Part shown: positions 34,001 through 39,010 of the stretch, piece after piece
Layout: the number at the start of each line of letters is the position of its first letter
Position numbering within the stretch: position 1 is the stretch's first letter
Assembly (NCBI GenBank): GCA_903813345.2
Contig: CAIIXF020000004.1
Coordinates: 26,287,985 to 26,351,984 of the forward strand
Source: Owenia fusiformis
Lineage: Eukaryota > Annelida > Polychaeta > Sabellida > Oweniidae
DNA: 64,000 bases
Direction of reading: 5' to 3'
The notes under the pieces: model-generated
The model's database searches: none
Told to the model about the DNA's origin: nothing
What the model saw: only the letters and a program-made list of their open reading frames with translations
Position numbers and translations under genes: made by a program

Positions 34001-36535
34001 TTTGAATTTTTCAACTTGCTCCAAATTGACCAAATTTTTTTTTTAAAAACATCTACAAGTTCTCAGAAGTTCAAATCTGACCTTAGATTTTATATTTGAC
34101 CTTTCGTTGACCTTCAGTGACCTTGAAAAGGTCAAAAATTTGATTTTCTAAATTGATATTTTGGATTTAAATTTAGGTCAGCTTAATTACAAAAGACCTA
34201 CTGAGGTCTGAAAAAGTGAAATTTTCAAGATCGAAGGTCATCAAATTAGGTCACAAACAATGTTATCTAAATTTTCCCAAAGTTCAAGACTACGAATAAA
34301 TTCTTGTCATCAAAATTGCAGGAAAACCGCTAACCTTGTCAACTTGAAATGTTTACAGATGCAAGAGCAGACTAATCGCAAGGTCTGATTAGGTTTTGGC
34401 CATGCTGGGTAAATTGCATGGTGGCCAGTTTGCCTTTCAAAGTGCGATATTTATCACGGTGTGTCTTGTTTTTTTTGTATTTATTTTAAATATGTGTTTA
34501 CCTGTCTGTCACATATGTGTCAAGCTGAGACATTTTAATTAATATGATTTTTGTTTTTGTAATTTCCAGCGATATCATCACGTATGATTGACAGGATATT
34601 CTCAGGGGCGGTGACAAGGGGGCGAGCCCAGAAGGAGGGCAAGATGAGTTATACAGAGTTTGTCTGGTTCCTCATTTCTGAAGAGGATAAGAAACACCCA
34701 ACAAGGTAATTGTTGATAATAATGCCTTATATGGTACTATTCAGTAAAGTTAATGAAACCCCTAGGGAGGTAATTGTAAATGATGCCTAATATGGTAATA
34801 TTACATAAAGATGAAAATTACCAAAACGAAGTATTATTTAAATAAAGATGTAGTACCATATATAGTAATATAATGTAAAGATAATGAAACACCTAATTGT
34901 CAGTTAATTGTTAAATAATGATGCCTTATATGGTATGCATCGAACAATATAAAAGGGGTGCAACGACTGTTTTTATTTCACTTGAATTATATTTTTATAT
35001 TTATTTCTAATCTAGTATAGAGTATTGGTTCCGATGTATGGATATAGATGGCGATGGTGTTATATCCTATTATGAAATGGAATATTTCTATGCTGAACAA
35101 TTACAAAAAATGGAGGCTTTAGGAATTGAAACATTACCTTTCGAGGACTGTTTGTGTCAAGTAAGTACTTTAAGTAGAAGCATATTTGAACACCCCTATA
35201 GTGGAATATAGATTGATCCATTTAAGCAATTTGGAAGAGTTTACCTTGCATCAGACAATACAAAAGGGGTGCAAGGATTGTACTGTCTAGTAAGTACCAA
35301 ACTGAGTATGGTACATATTATTGTGTATTATTTTCCAGATGTTGGATCTAGTCAAACCAAGGGACCCAAAACGTATTACGCTTAGTGACCTCAAATGTTG
35401 TAAACTTACACCTATCTTCTTCGACACATTCTTCAACCTAGATAAATTCTTGGAGCATGAACAGAGAGATCCGTTTGCCAATTCAAGGGTAGGTCATATA
35501 CAGAAAAACCTGTGTTTATGAAAACCTCTAAGCTGATTTAAAAAAGCAATATTGTGATGCTTTAAATTCAGTTTTAGACAATTAAATGTTTATGTCACCA
35601 CAAGTGATAACATATAATTGTTATAGTCTCCAACTTTTTTGTGTATGGTGTTGGGCAGCTGACATTTAGAGTTCAGCATGTGTAACAAATGGTAGGTTGT
35701 GACATTTTCCATGTTATCACCACAAGTGGAAACATATTGTTATAGTCTCCCAATTTTTTTGTGTATGGTATTGGGCAGCTGACATTTAGAGTTCAGCATG
35801 TGTAACAAATGGTAGGTGGTGGTACAGTACTATGATACTCTAGATGAAATATTGCAAATAAAAATCAGAACTTTCATAAAGTAATTAGACTTAAGTCAAA
35901 ATAGAACTATTGAAGATGTAAACAACATTCAAATAAGTATGAAAAATGTATTTCAGGACCAAGATGATGGTGTTGAGCCGAGCGATTGGGAGAAATATGC
36001 GGCTGAGGAATATGAAATCCTTGTAGCAGAAGAAGGTGCAAACGACAATCAGGAAGATATGTAAGTTAACAAAATTGTCTTAGCCTTTCTTGAATTTTGA
36101 TCTCATTCTGTGATTCTACAAGGCCCCATGTCATCATAAATATTGAGATGGTGAAATGGCTAAAGATAAGATATTTAGTGAAAAAATTATGTGAATCGGG
36201 AAGACATTTAGTCAACCATATTGGCTTTAATTGAAAATGTCAGAGCTTTTTCCTGAATTTCAATCCATGCTAGTATGATTAATCAAGGAATGTATGGAGG
36301 AATTAGGATTAGAAATATCCGGACGAAAGAAGATTGGAAAAATTGTGTGAATCACGAAAACATTGAAGTCATGATGATGATTGATATTTTCAGAAATTAT
36401 GAAGATGATTTTGAGCCAGATGAAGATGAACTAATCGCATTAGAAGACCCTCCAAAGAAAAAAGGTGGCGCTGCTAGTAAAGGTGCAAATGACGATATTT
36501 ATGATTTTAGTAATGGCGACAAATTAGGGTACTGA
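741..36535 (+). CDS. PPP2R3B: PP2A regulatory subunit B'' (PR70/PR72 family), complete 11-exon gene
   Basis: Regulatory B'' subunit that binds the PP2A scaffold and catalytic dimer and directs it to substrates in a calcium-dependent way; in vertebrates PR70 targets CDC6 (known of the family). Coding exons: 741-1049, 27974-28270, 30399-30502, 31465-31642, 31954-32040, 32968-33124, 34570-34705, 35016-35160, 35339-35488, 35957-36060, 36394-36535. All have GT-AG borders and matching phases, giving about 602 residues, close to the human protein. Visible features: the PR70-type N-terminal block [12 protein letters not shown], a Ser/Pro-rich linker, [25 protein letters not shown], a first degenerate EF-hand ([12 protein letters not shown]), a canonical second EF-hand ([12 protein letters not shown]), and an acidic C-terminus. 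The start was chosen because the family's N-terminal motif begins there. Intron 1 is about 27 kb. Tandem partial copies of exon 4 lie before the true exon 4. The split into PPP2R3A/B is vertebrate, so this may be a single pro-orthologue. Confidence 0.93.
1099..1348. mobile_element. Mutator-like MITE, copy 1 (250 bp, 9-bp target duplication)
   Basis: Starts CATCCTCCTAAGCC and ends GGAGGATG. It is flanked by TCACCGGAA and TCACCAGAA, a 9-bp target duplication with one mismatch; 9 bp is typical of Mutator-like elements. The arms contain CCCCTGCTATAA and its complement around a central part of about 145 bp. A second copy is at 40711-40959; its arms align directly with these but its core is reverse-complemented. 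It sits just after exon 1 of the PP2A gene and has no coding capacity. Confidence 0.8.
1400..1475. repeat. Fragment of dispersed 'TAACAAATGGCAGGT' repeat family
   Basis: The stretch around GTCTGTGGACAGTTTATGCCATCTGTAACAAATGG (here split: GTCTGTGGACAG, then TAACAAATGGCAGGT) recurs at 21361-21510, twice at 35592-35830 and, inverted, at 63322-63412. The fuller copies begin with GTGACATATTGTTATAG and contain AGTCTCCAACTTTTTT. Non-coding interspersed repeat of unknown class. Confidence 0.5.
1503..1897. mobile_element. MITE with about 26-bp terminal inverted repeats, copy 1
   Basis: Left end AAAGGACGATTCTCGGTTTG and right end CAAACCGAGAGTCGTCCTTT are inverted copies over 26 bp with one mismatch. 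The interior is a degenerate dimer: AATATTACCCAAATTAAA and GAAGCAGGGATAA each occur twice. A second copy, in opposite orientation and cut by the window edge, starts at 63656. No obvious target duplication and no coding capacity. Confidence 0.75.
2227..2525. mobile_element. MITE-like element, copy 1 of family shared with 50861-51160
   Basis: The sequence from TCAAGGAGGATTGGCTCCC to about TTGTTGGAAAATATTG aligns over nearly 300 bp with 50861-51160, including ACACAAGAAGTGATC and GATTATGAATTTATAGTC. The other copy has inverted ends (TTCAAAGAGGATTG and CAATCCTCCTTGAA). Here the right end appears lost where the next element begins at 2538. Related ends also occur at 21075-21240. Confidence 0.65.
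2538..2983. mobile_element. Inverted-repeat element with internal tandem duplication
   Basis: Perfect 21-bp ends: CTTAAAAGTGAGCTTCGTCT on the left and its complement on the right. The interior contains two head-to-tail copies of a segment of about 95 bp starting TAATTTAGATAATAGATGGC (about 2708 and 2809). No coding capacity. It abuts the truncated right end of the preceding element and may have inserted into it. Confidence 0.6.
2984..4984. other. Intronic sequence without a gene; scattered old repeats
   Basis: AT-rich intron sequence with no convincing exon. The part at 4730-4960 (GGAATCAGCAAGGAATAAAG twice, GTAGTCAACACTCTAAATTG) reappears inverted at about 12800-12960, so an old dispersed repeat lies here. 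Confidence 0.5.
4985..5445. repeat. GTACTTGTACATA-type minisatellite
   Basis: Imperfect tandem array built from AAGTACAGTACTTGTACATA and variants such as TATAGTATATAAGTAGAG. Many units are self-complementary around GTAC. The short open frames across it are products of the repeat. Confidence 0.75.
5446..5989. other. Intronic sequence, nothing recognised
   Basis: No exon-like frame with splice sites. The 65-codon frame at 5467-5664 resembles no family I know and lacks supporting signals. Confidence 0.4.
5990..6600. repeat. GTGTTCACTAGAGA repeat array
   Basis: Starts with the dispersed motif ACAGTAGAACCTGTATTGAAC and continues as a long array of GTGTTCACTAGAGACAGG-like units. A higher-order unit of roughly 105 bp (GTACTCGTAGGTGTTAATTA) is seen about three times. 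The reverse complement of the same family is at 47770-47970. Confidence 0.7.
6601..7254. other. Intronic sequence with a C-run, no gene seen
   Basis: AT-rich sequence interrupted by a run of twelve C near 7031. No splice-compatible coding frame was found. Confidence 0.4.
7255..8165. repeat. 17-bp minisatellite, about 52 copies
   Basis: Tandem units of GTCAAATGATGAAGGTA and variants (GTCAAATGATGAAAGAA, GTCAAATGATGAAGTTA). The variants alternate, suggesting higher-order duplication of two- or three-unit blocks. 17 is not a multiple of three, so no frame stays open. Confidence 0.9.
8166..8501. other. Intronic sequence, nothing recognised
   Basis: Degenerating edge of the preceding array followed by unremarkable sequence. 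Confidence 0.4.
8502..8716. mobile_element. Mariner-like MITE with long inverted repeats, copy 1
   Basis: Ends TACCAAGTCGTTCAATAAG and CTTATTGAACAACCTGGTA are inverted copies. The arms stay similar for about 85 bp, including GGAAAAATGCTC. The outermost TA may be the target dinucleotide, as in Tc1/mariner elements. A related copy is at 49512-49718. Confidence 0.7.
8717..10361. other. Intronic sequence with a short TAGTGGTAGTCAAGG array
   Basis: At 8895-8995 a short imperfect array of ACATATAGTGGTAGTCAAGG is present. Between about 9410 and 10310 TTGACGC-type motifs occur near both ends (GTTCGCGTTGACGCC and GCTAGCGCGAACACTGATC), suggesting an old inverted-repeat element of about 900 bp. No gene was seen. 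Confidence 0.4.
10362..10545. repeat. 23-bp minisatellite, about 8 copies
   Basis: Tandem units of TCTTCAATTTGAAGTTTAG plus four bases. The core TTCAATTTGAA is itself an inverted repeat. Confidence 0.85.
10902..11106. mobile_element. GCCCGTAGCCAGG-type MITE, copy 1
   Basis: Begins GGCCTGTAGCCAG and ends CTGGCTATGGGC, with G-rich and C-rich runs just inside each end. The interior holds CACCATTCTGAGCAC. Related elements are at 20596-20756 (inverted), 46326-47171 (tandemly amplified) and 48222-48386. No coding capacity. Confidence 0.75.
11107..13439. other. Intronic sequence without a gene
   Basis: AT-rich, with a C-run near 12410 and, from about 12590 to 12960, sequence related in reverse complement to 4730-4960. 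No splice-supported exon was recognised. Confidence 0.5.
13440..17160. repeat. About 123-bp satellite with an acceptor-like site in each unit
   Basis: About 30 head-to-tail units. From 14011 the period is mostly 123 bp (range about 117-129), with a unit starting CTTCCTACCTTATGTTTCAT. Before 14000 a variant unit has a different middle (GCATAAAATTGTGACTCTAA) but shares GCAAGCTAAATTGTGCTTC and TTTTCTTCATAGGC. Almost every unit therefore has a pyrimidine-rich tract ending in CATAG, a good 3' splice-site match, followed about 60 bases later by GGAGTAAGC or GGAGTAAAC, a weak donor match. The last unit (17084) has CATGG instead and runs into a different downstream sequence. Confidence 0.9.
17161..19949. 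other. Intronic sequence before the alternative first exon
   Basis: Contains a short 20-bp array (GATCATCATTGAAAAGATT, about 18865-18935), a region rich in GGATAT motifs (19000-19640) and, on the - strand at 18175-18789, an unusually long open frame of 204 codons with many Cys, whose product I cannot assign. No clear transposon ends. Confidence 0.4.
18175..18789 (-). CDS. Unassigned 204-codon open frame, possibly fortuitous
   Basis: This is a long uninterrupted frame for such AT-rich sequence. It encodes a Cys- and His-rich product including [17 protein letters not shown] and CSTCRKSDD, but the spacing does not match a zinc-binding family I recognise. It is antisense to the PP2A gene's intron 1. 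There is no neighbour, splice partner or repeat partner in the window to support it. It could be a chance frame, an exon of a nested gene or part of an old transposon. Confidence 0.15.
   Translation of the reverse strand: MVSNLRFESQRDIVNISKLYSTIHLLCLSCWTNFNYLHCSWNFLLVCFFRITRRYTSMHISREISFPTALCKSSTPVKNATMVTFSICEKREILRNHKGFLQCRKTATLKSVSKHQKAGSSFSILREKAQIRCDHHDIFRQSFLYLARFCSTCRKSDDILVLKRHLRFHKCCDVVFRNQSLFLCQAPRGIPKCGMRIIYQYRHS
19950..20387 (+). CDS. PPP2R3B: Probable alternative first exon of the PP2A B'' subunit gene
   Basis: An open frame of 146 codons from ATG at 19950 ends at AAACAG followed by the donor GTAATG at 20388. It ends in phase 0, exactly the phase needed to join exon 2 at 27974. 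The stretch is GC-richer than the surrounding intron and encodes a Pro/Ser/His-rich segment with GTGHAQHG-type repeats ending [10 protein letters not shown]. Inverted CCAAT boxes (GATTGG) lie just upstream at about 19926 and within at about 20070. Alternative N-termini made from separate first exons are well known in this family (PR72 and PR130), so an internal promoter here is plausible. The translation start is uncertain; a Met codon also occurs at 19968. Confidence 0.5.
20596..20756. mobile_element. GCCCGTAGCCAGG-type MITE, copy 2 (inverted)
   Basis: Starts at CCCCGTAGCCAGGATTTGCC and ends CCTGGCTATGGGC. Its interior, AAGTGCTCAGAATGGTG, is the reverse complement of copy 1. Confidence 0.75.
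20757..22124. other. Intronic sequence with fragments of dispersed repeats
   Basis: At 21075-21240 there is a pair of inverted ends (GGAGGATTGACTCCCAGCAT and ATGATGGGAGCCAG) related to the family at 2227. At 21361-21510 there is a copy of the AGTCTCCAACTTTTTT/TAACAAAT repeat. No gene was recognised. Confidence 0.5.
22125..22590. repeat. About 162-bp tandem repeat, 3 copies
   Basis: Three head-to-tail units each contain TTTGGTACCCT, TTTTAGAGAACTGTACAA, AAGGAAGGGGTTGTTT and CACTATATTGACTGAG, starting near 22125, 22272 and 22434. The last is partial. Confidence 0.85.
22660..23345. repeat. Purine-rich GGGAGAAGGGAGAGAAAGG minisatellite
   Basis: About 680 bp almost entirely of A and G on this strand, made of units such as GGGAGAAGGGAGAGAAAG plus GGGATTCTGAAAA or GGGGTTGTTAAAT. 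Strong strand asymmetry of this kind can form triplex DNA. Long frames on both strands here are products of the repeat. Confidence 0.9.
23500..23790. repeat. Three tandem copies of a GGTACTAGGCCTAAAGG segment
   Basis: GGGAAGGTACTAGGCCTAAA followed by GGATGTTCATCTTAGCAC occurs at about 23522, 23576 and 23708. The second and third copies also share the downstream CAACATGTTGATATTACAG. Confidence 0.85.
23870..24020. repeat. AATAC/AATAT simple-sequence stretch
   Basis: Low-complexity tract of ATACAATACAATATAATA and variants. Confidence 0.8.
24021..24583. other. Intronic sequence, nothing recognised
   Basis: No exon, RNA gene or repeat partner was identified. Confidence 0.4.
24584..24790. mobile_element. 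CAGTGATCTCCCC-type MITE, copy 1
   Basis: Starts CAGTGATCTCCCCAGC and ends with the partial complement ATCACTGGGAAGATCATGA. The interior repeats GCACCCACCTGA and GCACCCACTTGA. Related copies are at 29511-29712 (inverted) and 48021-48130 (shortened). Confidence 0.7.
24791..26865. other. Intronic sequence without a gene
   Basis: At 25197-25275 there is a stretch (GACAAGGTGACCTGGC) that reappears, reverse-complemented, at 59811-59885 next to the retrotransposon, so a dispersed repeat is present. The rest shows no exon or RNA gene. Confidence 0.45.
26866..27022. repeat. Palindromic AGCGCTGTACAGTACTG tandem repeat
   Basis: About six units built from ACAGCGCTGTACAGTACTGT separated by short T- or A-rich spacers. 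AGCGCT and TGTACA are palindromes, so each unit and the whole block can fold into hairpins. Confidence 0.85.
27023..27973. other. End of intron 1 with a repeat fragment
   Basis: At 27815-27915, GATTAG, TGGGCATGCTGGGTAAATTA and a following CATTTTT stretch match the interior of the element at 33320-34449. The intron then ends in the pyrimidine tract TTGTTCTTTTTTGCAG. Confidence 0.55.
27974..28270 (+). CDS. PPP2R3B: PPP2R3B exon 2
   Basis: 99 codons, phase 0 at both ends, acceptor TTTTTTGCAG and donor GTAGGT. Encodes a charged helical stretch ([12 protein letters not shown]) followed by the conserved [13 protein letters not shown] motif of B'' subunits and the start of the regulatory core. Confidence 0.93.
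28271..28912. other. Intron 2, first part
   Basis: No feature recognised before the hAT element. Confidence 0.4.
28921..29506. mobile_element. Non-autonomous hAT transposon (586 bp, 8-bp target duplication)
   Basis: Ends TAGTGGTGTCAA and TTGACACCTCTA match the hAT pattern, and the 8-bp CTATTCAG is exactly duplicated at 28913-28920 and 29507-29514. Subterminal parts are rich in GGTTAACCGG. The interior contains a segment of about 134 bp twice (29125 and 29259, around AAGCGCGGGAAA). No transposase frame. It inserted at the edge of the MITE at 29511. Confidence 0.88.
29511..29712. mobile_element. CAGTGATCTCC-type MITE, copy 2 (inverted)
   Basis: Starts TCAGTGATCTCCACAGG and ends ATGCTGGGGAGAG. 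It contains AAGTGGGTGCAAATGG and AGGTGGGTGC blocks, the reverse complement of copy 1. The hAT target duplication overlaps its left edge. Confidence 0.7.
29713..30398. repeat. Intron 2 end, with a duplicated segment of about 130 bp
   Basis: GCATGGCACACTGCCTAATG followed by a hairpin-like GGCCATTTTAAAAAATGGCC occurs at about 29984 and 30117, a tandem duplication. The intron ends at ATTTTCAG. Confidence 0.6.
30399..30502 (+). CDS. PPP2R3B: PPP2R3B exon 3
   Basis: Encodes [17 protein letters not shown] and [13 protein letters not shown], a conserved part of the B'' core. Acceptor TTTTCAG, donor GTAAGA; it ends two bases into a codon, completed by the first G of exon 4. Confidence 0.92.
30700..31464 (+). 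repeat. Four tandem partial copies of PPP2R3B exon 4 with acceptors (exon-start echoes)
   Basis: Units of about 166 bp. Each has the last part of intron 3 (CACATATTTCACATTTTC, TTCTACAG) and the beginning of exon 4. Exon-like starts are at 30798, 30964, 31129 and 31298, before the true one at 31465. Each reads [15 protein letters not shown] like the real exon, then changes after the Asn-Tyr position to a short tail ending FVQNT and a stop. There is no good donor. Copy 3 has CAG changed to CAA with an AG one base later; copy 4 has lost one base and is frameshifted. Using any of these acceptors would truncate the protein. Confidence 0.92.
31465..31642 (+). CDS. PPP2R3B: PPP2R3B exon 4 (true copy)
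   Basis: Last of five copies and the only one with the full exon: [15 protein letters not shown], then [16 protein letters not shown] and [12 protein letters not shown], followed by the donor GTAAGT at 31643. Its phase fits exon 3 (two bases) and exon 5 (phase 0). Confidence 0.92.
31954..32040 (+). CDS. PPP2R3B: PPP2R3B exon 5
   Basis: 29 codons, [17 protein letters not shown] then [10 protein letters not shown], highly conserved in B'' subunits. Phase 0 at both ends; donor GTAAGT. Confidence 0.93.
32158..32403. repeat. Intron 5: ACATAGTACATA-type simple repeat and spacer
   Basis: Short TACATAGTACATATTACATA tract followed by sequence leading into the hairpin element. A longer tract of the same simple repeat is on its other side at 32580-32700. 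Confidence 0.55.
32404..32572. mobile_element. Foldback MITE, 169 bp, nearly complete palindrome
   Basis: Ends AATATAGACCTCAGAGCAGG and CCTGCTCTTTGGTCTATATT. The inverted arms continue through TAGTTTCGAATAACAC and CTGGTCTCGGCACAAA, leaving only a loop of about 50 bp. GC-richer than the flanks. It lies in intron 5 between two ACATAATACATAGT tracts. Confidence 0.75.
32580..32700. repeat. TACATAATACATAG microsatellite-like tract
   Basis: Tandem TACATAATACATAGTACATA units directly after the hairpin element. Confidence 0.8.
32968..33124 (+). CDS. PPP2R3B: PPP2R3B exon 6 (first EF-hand)
   Basis: Encodes [18 protein letters not shown], then [11 protein letters not shown] and the EF-hand loop [12 protein letters not shown]. 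Acceptor TTTCCAG, donor GTAGGT; ends one base into a codon. Confidence 0.94.
33320..34449. mobile_element. Inverted-repeat element of about 1.1 kb with internal repeats
   Basis: Starts TATCGCACTTTGAAA and ends TTTCAAAGTGCGATA. The interior holds about four related blocks containing CAACTTGAAATTTTTACAG, GATCTGATTAGG and GGCATGCTGGGTAAA, and GGCCATTTTGAATTTTTCAA motifs. A fragment is also at 27815-27915. No coding capacity; it lies in intron 6. Confidence 0.7.
34570..34705 (+). CDS. PPP2R3B: PPP2R3B exon 7
   Basis: Encodes [17 protein letters not shown], then [18 protein letters not shown], very conserved in B'' subunits. Acceptor TTTCCAG, donor GTAATT; phases fit exons 6 and 8. Confidence 0.94.
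35016..35160 (+). CDS. PPP2R3B: PPP2R3B exon 8 (canonical second EF-hand)
   Basis: Encodes IEYWFRCM, then the complete calcium-binding loop [12 protein letters not shown] with acidic residues at positions 1, 3, 5 and 12, then [11 protein letters not shown]. Acceptor TTCTAATCTAG, donor GTAAGT. Confidence 0.95.
35339..35488 (+). CDS. PPP2R3B: PPP2R3B exon 9
   Basis: 50 codons, phase 0: [19 protein letters not shown], then [20 protein letters not shown], conserved in the family. Acceptor TTTTCCAG, donor GTAGGT. Confidence 0.94.
35592..35830. repeat. Two tandem copies of the AGTCTCCAACTTTTTT dispersed repeat
   Basis: TATTGTTATAGTCTCC, GGGCAGCTGACATTTAGAG and GTGTAACAAATGGTAGG each occur twice about 119 bp apart in intron 9. 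Same family as 21361-21510 and 63322-63412. Confidence 0.7.
35957..36060 (+). CDS. PPP2R3B: PPP2R3B exon 10
   Basis: Encodes [20 protein letters not shown], a conserved C-terminal motif. Acceptor TTTCAG, donor GTAAGT; ends two bases into a codon. Confidence 0.93.
36394..36535 (+). CDS. PPP2R3B: PPP2R3B exon 11 (stop codon)
   Basis: Encodes the acidic tail [20 protein letters not shown], then a Lys/Gly/Ala stretch, ending at TGA 36533-36535. Acceptor ATATTTTCAG. The tail is less conserved than the core, as usual in this family. Confidence 0.88.
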
Positions 36536-37740
36536 TGTAATAGGCAATTAGGAGTTAGCTTGTAGATTAAGTTATTGCCAAATATGGAGATATAGTGCAG
36601 ATGTATAATGGATGTAGTACTCTGAGACTGATCCATATTGAAGCTGTGTGATTTTCCAGTAACAGGCCTTCTGATTGGCTGTTTCAGAATGAGGCTAATT
36701 CAGAAAGAGGCTATGTGATTTCCCCAGTGAAGGAGCCTTAGATTGTGCTCAAGTTATGCTGAAAGCCAATGTGTTGTTGATAGTCTCCATAGACACACAA
36801 GTGAGAGGATCTCTGATTGGTTGAAACTAACATCAACATGTAGGGGTCAAATTGGAGGGAAAACAGAATCAAGGCAGTTTATGAGCATATAGAGTCGGGA
36901 CTGTTCGAGGGAGTATGGAATCGTGACTGTTTGATAGATAACAGAATCATAAGACCCTGGAATCATGACTGTTTGATTTCAACAACATACAACATACTGA
37001 AGATCTATAGATAACGTTAGATAGCTTGATATAAAAAAGCTTTCCAAATATGGCTAATCATTTAGATGTTCCAAAGATGGCATTACTATGTCTGCTGGCG
37101 CCATCTATTGACCAAAATAGCAATATAAGGTTGTAGCTTCTTGATAATCACTAGAAGTTAAGTTTATCGTGTTGTCCATATTAACTATATTTCCCACCAC
37201 CTAATACTTGCTTGCTTGCTTGGATATAAAAGGGGGTCTTTCTGGGCGGCACATAGGTATTTAAGAAGTATATTGGAGTGAAAAACCCCCGGAGAATTTG
37301 CTAGTTTTCAGTGTGACGGGTTCATAACTGTAATTCTCATCCTTAATAATCCTAAAAACATTCAATTCAATTCAAAAAATATGCAACTTATTCGATCAAT
37401 GGCTTGAAACATAACCCTAAAATATTTTTCATATTTCTTCTGGATTCATAATTCTGTAATAATAAAAGCCTAAAATTGCAATTGTAAAATGTGGATTTAT
37501 TTTCTTTTACAATTGAAACGGGAATAACTAAATGTACTTCTTCCTTGGCAACGAATGTTTTCAGACTATGATATTCTTTCATATAAGAATGAAGATGTTC
37601 AAACCTGTGGATTTAGAATATATAAAATTGTTGAGAATGAGAATTACATCTACTATTGCTTGAAGTAGAATTGATTAAAAATATGAGTTTTATATTAAAT
37701 AAAATATTACTTGATGCTTTAAGAGATGAACCCCTGTGTT
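36536..37740 (+). other. PPP2R3B: Probable 3' UTR of PPP2R3B with a candidate poly(A) signal
   Basis: No coding frame. AATAAA occurs at 37698-37703 in TTAAATAAAATATT and is the first convincing signal after the stop codon. The transcript end is an inference. Confidence 0.4.
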
Positions 37741-37753
37741 TCATTAAGAAGAA

Positions 37754-37861
37754 TACAGGGTGGCTCAAAAGTTGTGAGAATTCAACACTGTGACATGAAT
37801 ATTTCTCACCCTGTAGCTTTGTAAAATAAAGTGAAAATCAGTTAGTGAGAATCACCCTGTA
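37754..37861. mobile_element. TACAGGGTG-end minimal inverted-repeat element A
   Basis: Starts TACAGGGTGGCTCAAAAG and ends ATCACCCTGTA; an internal CACCCTGTAG is also present. The same ends delimit 38021-38090, 42015-42074, 45730-45896 and 49051-49104. Confidence 0.6.
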
Positions 37862-38020
37862 TAAATGATGTATTAGAAGTTTATAATTGAAATAATATAC
37901 GATTATTTATTAATTTATTATAAGTCATGAGATCTCTGTATGACATACATAACAAATGTCACATTGACCTTTGTGGTTAGCAAACTTGGACAATACTGTG
38001 AACTGTAATTATCTGTTGAA

Positions 38021-38090
38021 TACAGAGTGTCCCATAAAGAGTATAACTTATGGGTACAGATGCTGTACATCACTTCTGAGACACCTTGTA
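38021..38090. mobile_element. TACAGAGTGTCCC-end minimal inverted-repeat element B
   Basis: 70-bp element from TACAGAGTGTCCCATAA to GAGACACCTTGTA. A lone TACAGGGTGTCCCAAGA end follows at 38138. Confidence 0.6.
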
Positions 38091-38436
38091 TTTAACAGTT
38101 TACATATGAAAATGTATAATCCAGAGAAGTGGTTAAATACAGGGTGTCCCAAGAATACATTGATTTATGAACTACATATAAAATACTGTATTTTCAATGA
38201 ATTCTGTAACATATTGAGTAAATATGCGACCAGTGATTTAAATATGAAATCCAGGCTCAATGAATTAATGTGCCTTGTTGATTGATTTAGTTTTACAATA
38301 AATAAAAACACACATATTTTTCATGTAGTTTAGTCCTGCCTGAAGACTCCTCTCCCCTTCCAAATGGTAGAAGGCGAAAACAGAGGGGTTTGGTACAAGA
38401 CTTCATCTAATTTTGATAAGAATTGTAGATGGCATG

Positions 38437-38640
38437 TGTTAAATATAATGGTGATGTCATGTCTTTAATATTCCAGTGATGTCATGTGTTCAATAAATCA
38501 GTGATGTCATGTGTTTAATATAATGGTAATGTTATGTGTTCAATATAATGGTGATGTCATGTGTTTGATATAACGGTGATGTCATGTGTCTGATATAAAA
38601 GTGATGTCATGTGTTTGATATAATGGTGGATGTTTGACAT
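38437..38640. repeat. About 26-bp minisatellite, about 8 copies
   Basis: Tandem units of GTGATGTCATGTGTTTAATA plus TAATG and variants. Confidence 0.85.
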
Positions 38641-39010
38641 CTATGTACATTGTAATATCTCTTAAATTGGCAGCATAGAATAGGGTAAAAATAATAGAAG
38701 CATTTTTTAAGATATATGGCCTTGCAATCCTTAAATTTTTAGATTTAAAAAGTAAATTGAGACATTTGATCAGATAAAGGAGTTATTGAAAATTTAAAAT
38801 GCAGAAATATCCAGATTCATTGTAAAAGCACTGCCAAAATAATCTTTACACGATGAAAAGTCAGAACTTTTGTAGTTTATATATCTACGTCATGGTAATA
38901 AGCTGTGTGCAAAGGTTATTGTAAAATTGTAACATTATATTTTAGAAAATTGCTCTCAACTCTATTCTTAGTTGCCACTTTAATCTCTCGTAAATAATAT
39001 CTCTGTAAAT
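38641..39010. other. Intergenic sequence, nothing recognised
   Basis: AT-rich sequence between the minisatellite and the foldback element. Confidence 0.4.
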